Source: Vreelandella olivaria
GTDB lineage: Bacteria > Pseudomonadota > Gammaproteobacteria > Pseudomonadales > Halomonadaceae
Assembly (NCBI GenBank): GCA_004295565.1
Contig: AP019416.1
Coordinates: forward strand, 4,526,001-4,590,000
DNA: 64,000 bases
Reading direction: 5' to 3'
The stretch's first letter is position 1; each line of letters begins with the position of its first letter. Of this stretch, positions 31,162-40,332 are shown in pieces. The notes under the pieces are model-generated. The model was given only the letters and a program-made list of their open reading frames with translations. It had not been told where the DNA came from and did no database searches. A program made the translations under genes and the position numbers.

Positions 31162-32381
31162 ATGAGACAACAAGACACGCCCTCCCCGCTCCCCCCTTGA
31201 GAACATTAAAGTTCTTGAGCTAGGACAACTCATCGCAGGGCCCTATTGCGGCCAAGTGCTTGCAGATTTTGGTGCTGAGGTAGTGAAAGTCGAGCCTCCC
31301 GGTAAGGGGGGATGCTATGCGACAGTGGGGAGAAGCCGACCAGGAGAGTGGCGACCCATTGTGGTGGAACGTTATTGGCCGCAACAAACAATCGCTGACC
31401 CTCGACCTTCGTCAGCAACGCGGGCAAGACGTGCTGCGTCAATTAGCTAAGCATGCGGATGTCATCATCGAAAACTTTCGCCCCGGCACCATGGAGCGCT
31501 GGGGACTAAGCTACAACGAACTCTCCCGCCACAACCCAAAGCTGGTCATGGTGCGGGTCACCGGCTTTGGCCAAGATGGCCCTTATGCAACCCGGGCGGG
31601 GTTCGCTTCAGTATGCGAAGCCATGGGTGGGCTACGCTATTTAAGCGGTTATCCTGATCGCCCTCCAGTGCGGGTCGGCATCTCAATTGGCGACACGCTG
31701 GCGGGCTTGCACGCTGCGCTAGGCACCATGATGGCCCTTCATCAGCGCGAGCGAAGCGGACAAGGGCAAGTGGTCGATAGCTCGATATTTGAGTCTGTAC
31801 TGGCCATGATGGAGAACTTAATTCCCGAGTATGCCCGGGCGGGGAAAGTCCGCGAGCGCAGCGGCAGCTTCTTACCCAAAATTGCCCCTCAAATGCTTAC
31901 CCAGCCCGTGACGGGCGCGACGTTATTATCGGCGCCAATCAGGACACCGTCTTCCGCCGCCTCTGTGAGGCCATGGGGCAACCTCGCCTGGCCGACCACC
32001 CTGACTACGCGACCCATCGCGCACGCGGGGAGAACCAGCAGGCTATCGATGACCTTGTTGCGGCCTGGACCACAGCAGCACGACGCTTCTCATATCGTAG
32101 ATATCCTCGCCGAGGCGGGGGTGCCCGCAGGGTTAGTCTACCGAGCCCCCGATATGCTGGACGATCCACACTTCCAGGCGCGTGAGTCGATCGTAGCGGT
32201 GCCTGATCGCCAGGGCCGCCCATTGCCGATGCAAAATGTTTTCCCGCGGCTCTCCAGCACCCCAGGCAGGGTACGTAGCGTCGGCCCTGCCCTGGGCGAG
32301 CATACCCATAAAATCCTCGCCGACTGGCTGGCGCTCTCAGCCGATACTCTCGACGCTCTTCGCGCCGACAACGTGATCTGA
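31162..32381 (+). CDS. CaiB/BaiF (family III) CoA-transferase (about four frameshifts)
   Basis: It transfers CoA to a carboxylic acid. The ATG at 31162 begins MRQQDTPSP, then a missing C joins to [46 protein letters not shown], a strong family N-terminus. The catalytic aspartate region reads [12 protein letters not shown]-type and [23 protein letters not shown] (the Asp lies in the following GQDGPYA and FES regions of the family). Later come [31 protein letters not shown] and, in another frame, [22 protein letters not shown]. Indels lie near 31195, 31312, 31893 and 32090. Restored length is about 407 residues. The gene is followed after 12 bp by a TRAP permease and later an HMG-CoA-lyase-type gene, which suggests activation of an imported branched acid. 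Confidence 0.85.
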
Positions 32382-32393
32382 GGGGGGAGCATC

Positions 32394-33678
32394 ATGGATC
32401 CCATTATCGTTCTTGCCATTTTAGTCGGGCTGATTGTCATAGGTTTCCCTATTTTCCTAGCCCTGGGCTTATCCGGGTTGGCCGGCCTCTATATGGCGCG
32501 CGGCTCACTGGCGTTTTTTTCGCCCCCACCTCACTGTTTGGGCAGCTTAATGCCTTCGAGCTGATTGCCCTGCCGCTCTTTATTCTGATGGGTAACTTCT
32601 GGGAGCGACCCCGGTGGTCGAGTCTTTTCACTGCCGCCGTGCGCTGGCTCAACTGGTTGCGGGGCAGTTTGGCGATCTCTTCGGTGGGGGCTTCGGCCAT
32701 GTTCGGCGCTGTATCAGGTGTGAGCCTAGCGGGCGTTGCGGCAGTGGGATCGATTGCCGTACCGCAGATGCTCCAGCGCGGTTATAGCCGATCGTTGGCC
32801 GCCGGTGCTGTCGTTAGTGCTGGTGCCCTGGCCATGCTGATCCCACCCAGTGTGCCCTTTATTATTTATGGCGCCGTCTCTAGCGTCTCGGTGGCGGATC
32901 TCTTTATCGGCGGCATCGTGCCAGGCATTGTGCTCGCGTTGGCATTATCACTGTTCATCTACATTCGAGTGTGGCTGAACCCTGAAGAGGCGCCCGCCAG
33001 TAAAGAGCACTTTACCTGGAAAGAGCGCTGGGCGAGCCTGGCTAACATCTGGCACGCTGCGCTGTTGGTGGTGGCCGTGCTGGGCTCGATCTACTCGGGC
33101 CTCGCCACACCCAGCGAAGCGGCTGGCATCGGCGCGGGCGGTGCTTTTTGATCGCCACCCTGATATTTCGTAGTCTCAGTTGGCGCAAGTTCCTGGAGAT
33201 ACTGGCGACGACTGCGCGCGTCAGCGGTGCCATCCTACTGATTATCGGCTGCGCCAAGATCTTCGGCGACTATCTCAACATGGTGAGGGTACCGCAGCTC
33301 CTCACCGAGGCGCTCACCGCCACCGGCCTGCCCGCCTGGGCGATTCTGGTGGCGGTCATGCTACTGCTGATCCTGCTGGGCATGATCGTCGATGCCGTGT
33401 CGCTGATCGTGGTGACCACGCCGGTACTGCTGCCCCTGGTCACCGCCCTGGGCTACGACCCGCTGTGGTTCGGTATCGTGATGGTGCTCAACCTTGAGAT
33501 TGCCGTGGTCACTCCCCCGGTTGGGCTCAACCTCTACGCGCTTCGCGGGGTCTGCCCCGAGCTTTCAGTGGAAGAAATCATCAAAAGCGCACTGCCATTT
33601 GTCGCCGTTCAGTTCCTCGTGCTGATGCTGTTTGTGTTCTTCCCCGGCCTCAGCCTGTGGTTGCCGGGACTCATGTAG
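32394..33678 (+). CDS. dctM: TRAP transporter large permease DctM (frameshifts)
   Basis: This is a membrane protein of about 428 residues. ATG at 32394 follows a GGGGGGAGC ribosome site. It opens PIIVLAILVGLIVIGFPIFLALGLSGLAGLYMARG. Indels near 32525, 32605 and 33147 break the frame. Core motifs are ASAMFGAVSGVSLAGVAAVGSIAVPQMLQRGY, ALAMLIPPSVPFIIYGAVSSVSVADLFIGG, the second-half LGMIVDAVSLIVVTTPVLLPLVTALGYDPLWFGIVMVLNLEIAVVTPPVGLNLYALR, and a hydrophobic end. It is in an operon in the less common order DctM-DctP-DctQ. Confidence 0.92.
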
Positions 33679-33787
33679 CCCCGGTGTTTCAACGTCAGTG
33701 AAGTGCAACGTTACAGAGGTGCATCACAACAAACCTTTACTCAGACTCATACAACAGACTCTTACAACAACAATCAGGAGATTCACC

Positions 33788-34834
33788 ATGACACTGTCTC
33801 GCCGCCAAGTGCTGAAGTACGGCACCTTCGCCACCGCCGGTGCCACGCTGTTTGGCACCCAGAGCCTACTAGCGCCCCGTAGCTACGCCGCGACCACGCT
33901 GACGGGCGTCACCTACCTGCCCGACTCCTACAAGGCGTTGACCTATGGCTCCAATCGCTTCGTGGAGATGCTCAAAGAGCAGGGGGCGATAGCCTCTCGG
34001 TGGAGTTTTACGACTCCGGCCAACTGCTCAAAGTAGACGAACAGCTGCCAGCGCTACGGGCGCGCAGCATCGATTTCATGTTCCATACCTTCTCCTACGT
34101 CACCCGCTCTATCCCGATACTGGGCGTCACCGGTTTGCCTGGGGTAGTGGGCGAGCTCTATCGCCATCCGGAGCGCCTGCGCCAGGGCAGCCCACTGATG
34201 GAGCTGATCAACGAGGTACTGGCCGAGGACAACCTCTACATGCTTACCTCCGGTGGCGGCATTCTTGAACCGGAGTACCTGTGGAGCACCGAGGCTAGCC
34301 CCATCCGTCGCCTTGATGATGTCCGCGGGAAGAAGATTCGCATCGTCGGTTTTGAGGCGACCAAGGCTTTTGAGCCTTACAACGTGGGAGCGACCCGCAT
34401 TCCCTCCTCAGAAACCTACATGGCACTGCAACGGGGAACCGTCGACGCCGGGGTATTCAATATTTCAACGGTGATCGGCCGCAGCCTCCAGGAGCAGTTG
34501 CAGGTCTGCTACAAGCTGCCGATCACCGGTTTCTCGGTCGCGCCCTTTATGCTGCGGGACACTTGGGACAACCTTGACGAGGAGGCGCGGGGCGTCTTGC
34601 AGCAGGCCGCTGACTGGTATGACGAAAACTTCATTGAGCACTGCAACAACGATATTTACCCCAACGAGTACTGGCCCCAGATTGAGGAGGCAGGCGTGGA
34701 GATTATCGAGCCTTCCGATGAAGACCTTGAAACCTTCAATGCTGGCGTTCAGGAGGTTTGGGATCACTGGAAAGAAGACGTCGGCGAGGGAGGTCGGCGA
34801 TCGCGCCATCGCGCTGGCCCTTGGCAACGCTTAA
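33788..34834 (+). CDS. dctP: TRAP transporter substrate-binding protein DctP with Tat signal (frameshifts)
   Basis: The N-terminus LSRRQVLKYGTFATAGATLFGT is a twin-arginine signal, unusual but known for TRAP binding proteins, so export is probably folded. An indel near 33990 breaks the frame after EMLKEQG; the protein resumes with LEFYDSGQLLKVDEQLPALRARSIDFMFHTFSYVTRS. Later family features are LDDVRGKKIRIVGFEATKAFEPYNVGATRIPSSETYMALQRGTVDAGVFNI. A second indel near 34795 joins a family-like end (VGDRAIALALGNA) at 34834. Restored length is about 349 residues. DctQ starts 12 bp later. Confidence 0.88.
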
Positions 34835-34845
34835 GGGGGAACAAA

Positions 34846-35358
34846 ATGACAACAATGGCATTGCGTAGCTGGGACGGCCTACTGGCCGTCCTACGCTGGA
34901 CATCCATGGCAGTGTTGGTCTTCATGATGGTGTCTATTTGCTATGACGCCACCATGCGATATGTCTTTGCGGCCCCCACTAGCTGGAGCCTGGAGATCAA
35001 CTCCTTTCTGCTGGTTTACCTGGCGGTGATTGGCGCCGCCGAAGCACAGCGTCACGACGCCCATATCCGTATTACCTTCTTTAAAGATAAGCTGCCAACG
35101 CGCATCCGCGCCTTAATCGACCTGATGACGGGCCTGATGGGCATGCTGTTTTGCACCATTCTGGTATGGCGTGGCGGCATCATGACGATGCAGGCGTTTG
35201 AGTACAGCGAGCGTGTCTCAAGCTCGCTGGGAACGCCTATGGTTTACCCCTATGCACTGCTACCCATCGGCTTCGCCGCCCTGGGGTTACAATTCCTCAT
35301 TGACGCTGCCCGCGCCGCTAAGCGCTTTCGTCATAACTATCATGAACAGCCATCATAA
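34846..35358 (+). CDS. dctQ: TRAP transporter small permease DctQ
   Basis: This is a 170-residue membrane protein with four hydrophobic segments. It opens LAVLRWTSMAVLVFMMVSICYDATMRYVFAAPTSWSLEINSFLLVYLAVIGAAEAQRHDAHIRITFFKDKLP, a typical DctQ layout with the conserved LEINSFLLVYLA helix and the DAHIRI stretch. The ATG at 34846 follows AAGGGGG. In the uncorrected frame it is fused to the end of DctP; restoring the indel near 34795 separates them. It forms the transporter with the adjacent DctM and DctP. Confidence 0.9.
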   Translation: MTTMALRSWDGLLAVLRWTSMAVLVFMMVSICYDATMRYVFAAPTSWSLEINSFLLVYLAVIGAAEAQRHDAHIRITFFKDKLPTRIRALIDLMTGLMGMLFCTILVWRGGIMTMQAFEYSERVSSSLGTPMVYPYALLPIGFAALGLQFLIDAARAAKRFRHNYHEQPS

Positions 35359-35435
35359 AGAGCCATCATGAAGAGGCAACCTCCCATGGCTAATCACCTT
35401 CGTCACTCCTTGGAGCAACCAGCGGAGAACGTATA

Positions 35436-36368
35436 ATGACGCCCCTATCGCCGCCATCCAGTATTGAACTTGTCGAGGTTGCGCCACGAGACGGTTTTCA
35501 ATCGATACGCGACATACTGCCCACTGCCGATAAGCAGCGCTGTATCCAGGCGCTACTCGATGCAGGCGTCACTCGCTTGGAGATTGGCTCTTTCGTAAGC
35601 CCCAAGGCCATTCCCCAAATGGCCGATACCGGCCAGTTAGTAAAAGCATTTGCTGACCGGCCAGATGTGCGTTTCTCGGCCCTGGTTCCCAACCTCAAGG
35701 GTGCGGAACTGGCGTTGGAGCACGGCATTCGCGAGGTGGTCTATGTCGTATCAGTATCGGAATCCCATAACCAGAGCAATGTGCGCCGCAGCACCACTGA
35801 GTCACTACAAGAACTACACCAGGTGATTGAGCGTATGCGCCACACAGAAGGCAGCCGACTGCGCCTTGACCTTGGCACCAGCTTCGACTGCCCCTTCGAA
35901 GGCACCATTAGCTGGCAACAGGTTGATCGTATTCTCAGCAGCGCACTTGAGCTTATTGGCGACTTGCCCCTAGAGGTAGCGCTTTGTGACACGACCGGAC
36001 GAGCCATACCCTATCAAGTAGCCGACTATTTCACGCAATTGCGCGACCGGCATGCCAGCGCAGGAATGAGCTGGGCCTTCCATGGCCATAATACGTTTGG
36101 CATGGGGGTAGCGAATGCCCTTTTCGCCATCAGCCATGGCGCCACAGCAGTCGACACCGCTTGCGCAGGACTTGGTGGATGCCCCTTCGCGCCGGGCGCC
36201 ACGGGTAACACCGCCACAGAGGATCTGCTATATGCTCTACATGGCGGAGGAGTAGCCACCGGTATTGACCTACCGAAACTGCTAGAGGCTGCTGATATGA
36301 TCGCCGCCCTGCCTGGCGGTCAAACGGCTAGCCATCTGCGTCAGGTTCCTAGGGAACGGGTGAGCTGA
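35436..36368 (+). CDS. Hydroxymethylglutaryl-CoA lyase family enzyme
   Basis: This is an intact aldolase-type lyase of 310 residues that cleaves HMG-CoA to acetyl-CoA and acetoacetate, or a close analogue. The catalytic Arg-Asp are in VEVAPRDGFQSI near residue 15. The substrate helix is LLDAGVTRLEIGSFVSPKAIPQMADT, the metal histidines are in AFHGHNTFGMGVANAL, and the signature cysteine is in GLGGCPFAPGATGNTATEDLLY. It ends the unit regulator, CoA-transferase, TRAP transporter, lyase. A pathway for 3-hydroxy-3-methylglutarate or another branched hydroxy-acid (uptake, CoA activation, cleavage) is a reasonable inference. No gene for a hydratase or dehydrogenase is adjacent, which keeps the unit minimal. 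Confidence 0.88.
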   Translation: MTPLSPPSSIELVEVAPRDGFQSIRDILPTADKQRCIQALLDAGVTRLEIGSFVSPKAIPQMADTGQLVKAFADRPDVRFSALVPNLKGAELALEHGIREVVYVVSVSESHNQSNVRRSTTESLQELHQVIERMRHTEGSRLRLDLGTSFDCPFEGTISWQQVDRILSSALELIGDLPLEVALCDTTGRAIPYQVADYFTQLRDRHASAGMSWAFHGHNTFGMGVANALFAISHGATAVDTACAGLGGCPFAPGATGNTATEDLLYALHGGGVATGIDLPKLLEAADMIAALPGGQTASHLRQVPRERVS

Positions 36369-36587
36369 GGGCGCTCCCATCATTGTGCTACTCACCACGT
36401 TGGCTTTCTCCTCATCAGTAGCACTTTTTCCCGCCGCTATTGCACCGAAATTGGCTAATGCGTGAGGCATTTCCTCAGCGACAGCAGGCTTGCCGGTTAG
36501 CTGGATCTTTGAACTGGCCCCCACTATCGTTGAACGTCTCATTCAACACCCATAGTAGCCTTCACATCCCCATTAATTCAGAGCTTG

Positions 36588-36677
36588 GCAGTGGTGTTCG
36601 TCGCCATCTTCTTTGCCACCTCTTCAGACTCCGCCTCCCTAGTCGCCATGCGGATCGTACTGGCGGGCGATACTTGA
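36588..36677 (+). pseudogene. Fragment of a BCCT-type transporter
   Basis: A 29-codon stretch reads AVVFVAIFFATSSDSASLVAMR, matching the TSxDSxxxVxxM region of betaine/choline/carnitine transporters, and then a stop. Nothing else of the usual 500-residue protein is seen on either side in any frame. It is a relic. Confidence 0.45.
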
Positions 36678-36724
36678 GCATGCAGGAAGCGCTAAAGTCG
36701 AAGGACTAGGCAATATAAACCAAG

Positions 36725-37097
36725 GGCCTGCGAGAAATTGGCATGTCAATCTCACGCCATATGAAGGGGCGCACGCTAGATGCTGCCTATGACTACCTCA
36801 ACTGATGGATTTCTGAGTGGCCCGGATCCGTTATGGCCCGCCAGGGCTATTACATTTCCACCCCTGAACTGACCCGCCCTCATCTATCCGCTGCGGAGTG
36901 GGACTTTTGGTATGGCGGCAGACCTGTCGCCAAAAACCTTCCAGGCCCCGATGGCACCGCTGATATGATTCACCGAGGCAAAAATCCGCGACGGCGGAGA
37001 CTGCCAGACAAGAATGAGCCGCATCGCGGTGTGGAATACCGTCATGGATGAGCATAACTATTTGGTAAGGCGCTGGAATGACTTTATGTCGGCTTAA
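36725..37097 (+). pseudogene. C-terminal remnant of a PotD-type ABC transporter binding protein
   Basis: The stretch reads ISRHMKGRTLDAAYDYLN, then an in-frame TGA where the family has a tryptophan, then WISEWPGSVMARQGYYIS and LSAAEWDFWYGGRPVAKNLPGPDG. After a shift near 36990 it ends RIAVWNTVMDEHNYLVRRWNDFMSA with a stop at 37095. This resembles the last third of spermidine/putrescine-type extracellular binding proteins. The nonsense codon arises by base substitution, so unlike most broken genes in the window this one looks genuinely dead. The first 15 bases duplicate a motif in the tRNA-Arg terminator. Confidence 0.6.
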
Positions 37098-37535
37098 GGC
37101 CGGTGCTTGATTTAGCATTTACCCTCTTCTCATCCGCTTCCCTCGCACTGGCAGCTATCATCCCGCCTCTTAGCTTCCAGGAGCTTACGCGGGGTGCTTG
37201 TTTCCTCCCCACCTCTCACCTAATCAAGACTGCGCCTGCTGCGTACTCGTCAACGCTGGAAAATGTTACGAGTCCTAACCAGCAGGCCAAGAAGGAGCGT
37301 TGAAAAGAAAAGATTACGAGACTCAGCCTGCTTTAGCCGCTTGTGCTAGGCTAAGTTAAGAATGGAGTGCGCTAGCATGTGTCGTAATGGAAAATCACTA
37401 GGCAAACATATTGTCATTAGCAGTTAAGTACCCAAAGCTAATGTGTCGACAAAGTAACTACTTGCGGTGGCCAAAACATAATCGCCCTAGACGGTTATTG
37501 GACTGCTAAATTTTTAAGGAATTTTAACTACACCT
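37098..37535. other. Gene-free region upstream of the AT-rich gene
   Basis: No supportable gene. Composition falls from GC-rich to AT-rich around 37300-37400, marking a junction between differently acquired sequence. The promoter of the downstream gene probably lies in 37440-37530. Confidence 0.5.
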
Positions 37536-39968
37536 ATGAGCACAAGAAAAACAGAATTAAGGGCGCAGATTCGGTTGAGACCGACTAGAATTGGTTTTCT
37601 CGTCAATCCTTCCGATAAAAAATCTTTACGTAAAATAATGCGCATTAACGCCTGCCTATGGGGTGGCCTCTATAATCCAATCATCCCCGTTTATACCAAA
37701 ACACCAAAAGAGTGGTTGGATAGTCAACGAATATCAATGAAAGGAAAAGATGTAGCACAAGGTTATATCAGATTTTTGATCCTGATGTTTATGTTGAAGC
37801 CGAAGAAGGATTACTAAAAAACAGGACTTGAATCCTTCCAAAAGGCCTATTGAATAAGAAATCTATTTTACTGGATGATTTTTTTGAAAACGAATTTAGA
37901 GGTGAATTTGAGCCTCAATTCGGACAGTCCGTATTCGACATACTTGAGGACATCTATATTTCAGAACGAAGATTCATGTTACGCGATGAATTACCAGCCA
38001 TTTATTCTTCACAAGAAGATTTATTCTCTGAGATATGCATTGGATGCTATCCTAAACTTGAACAAGTTCATTATTTAAAAAGTCAATTTTATGAAGTTTA
38101 TAAACCCGTTGAAGAAAAACTGAACCCTGAGCTGTGGCTAAAAGTTTATGGCGGAAAATGTGAAACCCCATTTACAGTGACTAACAAGCACTTCGAAGTT
38201 TTTAGAACTTGGCAGGATGATCCAATAATTTACGTTTTCAACCCTTCAAACAGCAAAGACATTATTGATCTTTGGAATTTAAGAATACAGCCAGCACCAA
38301 TTTTTCCAGTACCCATCAAATGGATGTCTTACTTAGCCGACCCTATAAGAAAATTCATCAACAATAACTACATTATCTCAAAAGAGAACAGCAATATAAC
38401 TCATCGTGTCACCATTCAAAAATCACGCTCAATTTCAGAAAGTCAAGCCAAAGAAGAAATTCTTCCACACTTTAATAGCTTGCAAAATAATTCTTATATC
38501 GTGAAAAATTGGCACACAAGCATCTGGGAAGTAAATTATCGTAACCATTTTTTAAACACCCTGAAAAAGCAAAAATCACCTCTGAAGAATCAGATCAAAT
38601 AATAGAACTTAAAGAAGGCTCATCACTAGGCGTTTTTAAGACATTAGCGCCTACTTTCGCACAAAGATTCAGTGGGTCAAGCAATCGTTGGGCAAATGTA
38701 GCTAAAATCTCATCGCCGTACGAAGGATCCAATATTGCTCTCAGCTTACCATTTAACACTTTGGATAGATCTTGGCCAAATCAAGGTATAAATGAACTTG
38801 CCTGCGGGCGCGAAGGCTGGGTATTTCTTCAAGATCACAAATCTGAAAATGAGTTTGTCTCATTCATAAAACATGAAGATGCTTTTTCGAGTTGGTTTAA
38901 AAAGTTTGGTATAGATACACGTTGCTCAGAAGCAGGACGCATAGCAAAACAAGTAATAGACAGTTTAGGTGGGATTAACGGACTCTATTTATTTAATGAC
39001 AAAGAATCTATTCAATTCATTAACAAACATGCCTCAAGCACTAGAAAGCGCACCATAAATAGTTCTGGAGATGTAATTGAAGAAGATTTTATCGGCCGTT
39101 CTTCATTTATAGACGATTGGCAAGCCATGATAAAAAGGAGGAAAAGCAATGGATCATATCGACTAGCGGAACTTTCTCACTACATCAGATGCAATGTAAT
39201 AAAAGTAGGGATTGAATCCGAATGTGATCATTGTGGAGCTAAAAACTGGCATAGCTTAGACGAGGTTTCATACGACCTTCGCTGCCTTAGATGCCTTAAG
39301 CATTATAAATTCCCTCAAGGAAACCTGAGACAGCATAATAAAAACTGGAAATATCGTGTAATTGGCCCATTCGCCGTACCTGATTATGCTCAAGGAGCAT
39401 ATGCTTCACTGCTAACTATAAAATTTTTTATTAACATGATGGGGCATGATACGCCTAAAAGTTACTCGACTGCTCTAGAATTAGTATGCGAAAACAAAAA
39501 CAGAAATTGATTTTGCCATATGGATACCTGAAGAAAGAGGGTTTGATATTAACGGTGAGCCAAGATTGATTATCGGAGAAGCTAAGTCCTTTGGAGAAGA
39601 TATAATCAAGGACAATGACCTTGATAAATTAAAAAAATCTGCAAGTATCATCCCTGAATCAATAATAGTAATTAGTGTTTTAAAAGACTCGTTCTCAAAA
39701 GAAGAAAAAACGTCTTATAGAATTCGTATCTTGGGCTAGAGAACCAGTCAATTCTCGCCCCAGGCATTGGGTCATCTTATTAACAGGGACTGAATTGTTC
39801 AATGATTTTCTGGAAAGAACATGGAAAAACTTAGGAGAGCCTTATAGCACACATGCTAATTTTCATAGCACTCATTATCTTGAGCAACTTTCAGATGCCA
39901 CGCAGTCAATTTATCTAGACATAGATTATTACTATACGTGCCTAGACGATAAAGAAAATTTTAATTAA
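37536..39968 (+). CDS. Unrecognised large AT-rich protein with zinc ribbon and PD-(D/E)XK-like C-terminus; candidate nuclease (about six frameshifts)
   Basis: I do not recognise this family. One gene of about 810 codons can be rebuilt by adding bases to A, T and similar runs near 37770, 37810, 37848, 38570, 39495 and 39710. The N-terminus reads LRPTRIGFLVNPSDKKSLRKIMRINACLWGGLYNPIIPVY and GYIRFFDPDVYVEAEEGLL. A middle region (about residues 105-600) has no obvious motif. Then a Cys4 zinc ribbon, CDHCGAKNW and DLRCLRCLKHY, leads to IGPFAVPDYAQGAYASLLTIKFFINMM. A restriction-like core follows: TEIDFAIWIPEE and LIIGEAKSFGED supply the D and ExK of a PD-(D/E)XK fold, with LIEFVSWAREPVNSRPRHWVILLTGTELF after it. 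Codon use is very AT-rich against GC-rich neighbours, and no partner gene is visible. Horizontal origin and DNA cleavage, perhaps in defence, are inferences. Confidence 0.6.
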
Positions 39969-40066
39969 TCAATGAAATTGATATAACACAATATAGATGT
40001 ATATGCTTGTGAATAGACAGTACGGTCTGCGCTTATCGTTTCGCTTTGAAAAATTCAGCATACAAA

Positions 40067-40100
40067 CAAAAAAAGAGCCCACGATTTCTCGCAGGCCCCT
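40067..40100 (-). terminator. Terminator of the tRNA-Arg gene
   Basis: Read on the minus strand, GGGCCTGCGA-GAAA-TCGTGGGCTC forms a stem followed by seven T, beginning about 13 nt after the encoded CCA. Confidence 0.7.
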
Positions 40101-40112
40101 TTTTCTGATGTT

Positions 40113-40189
40113 TGGCGCGCCCGGCAGGATTTGAACCTGCGACCCTCGGCTTCGGAGGCCGATACTCTATCCAACTGAGCTACGGGCGC
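40113..40189 (-). tRNA. tRNA-Arg (anticodon CCG)
   Basis: The 77-nt gene on the minus strand starts GCGCCCGTAGCTCAG and ends CGGGCGC followed by a discriminator G and an encoded CCA. The 7-bp acceptor stem is perfect. The D arm (GCTCAGTTGGATAGAGT), the anticodon arm with loop CTCCGAA (anticodon CCG) and the T arm GGTTCAAATCC are all intact. It reads codon CGG. It is the intact end of the segment whose other end carries a degenerate copy of its 3' half. Confidence 0.96.
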
Positions 40190-40332
40190 TTGTGGGTGCG
40201 TATCGTAACTGTGCGGGGGCGCTGTGTCCAGCCGTATGGCGCTTGAGTCCTTTGGTCAATTGACCGTTTTCCCCGCGGTGGTGCATGCTTTGGGAGCACT
40301 TCTGCACCTTCATCGATTGGGAACATAATAAT

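Noticed and set aside
36282-36542. Minus-strand frame of 86 codons overlapping the end of the lyase gene
   Set aside because: Half of it is antisense to the lyase; the rest shows no confident family, and no ribosome site was seen.
37103-37303. Short plus-strand frame with a hydrophobic N-terminus after the PotD remnant
   Set aside because: No ribosome site, no recognisable continuation, and composition looks like intergenic or remnant sequence.
30200-40200. Integrase or transposase gene that would make the tRNA-bounded segment mobile
   Set aside because: None of the frames in the interval has tyrosine or serine recombinase or DDE motifs that I can see.
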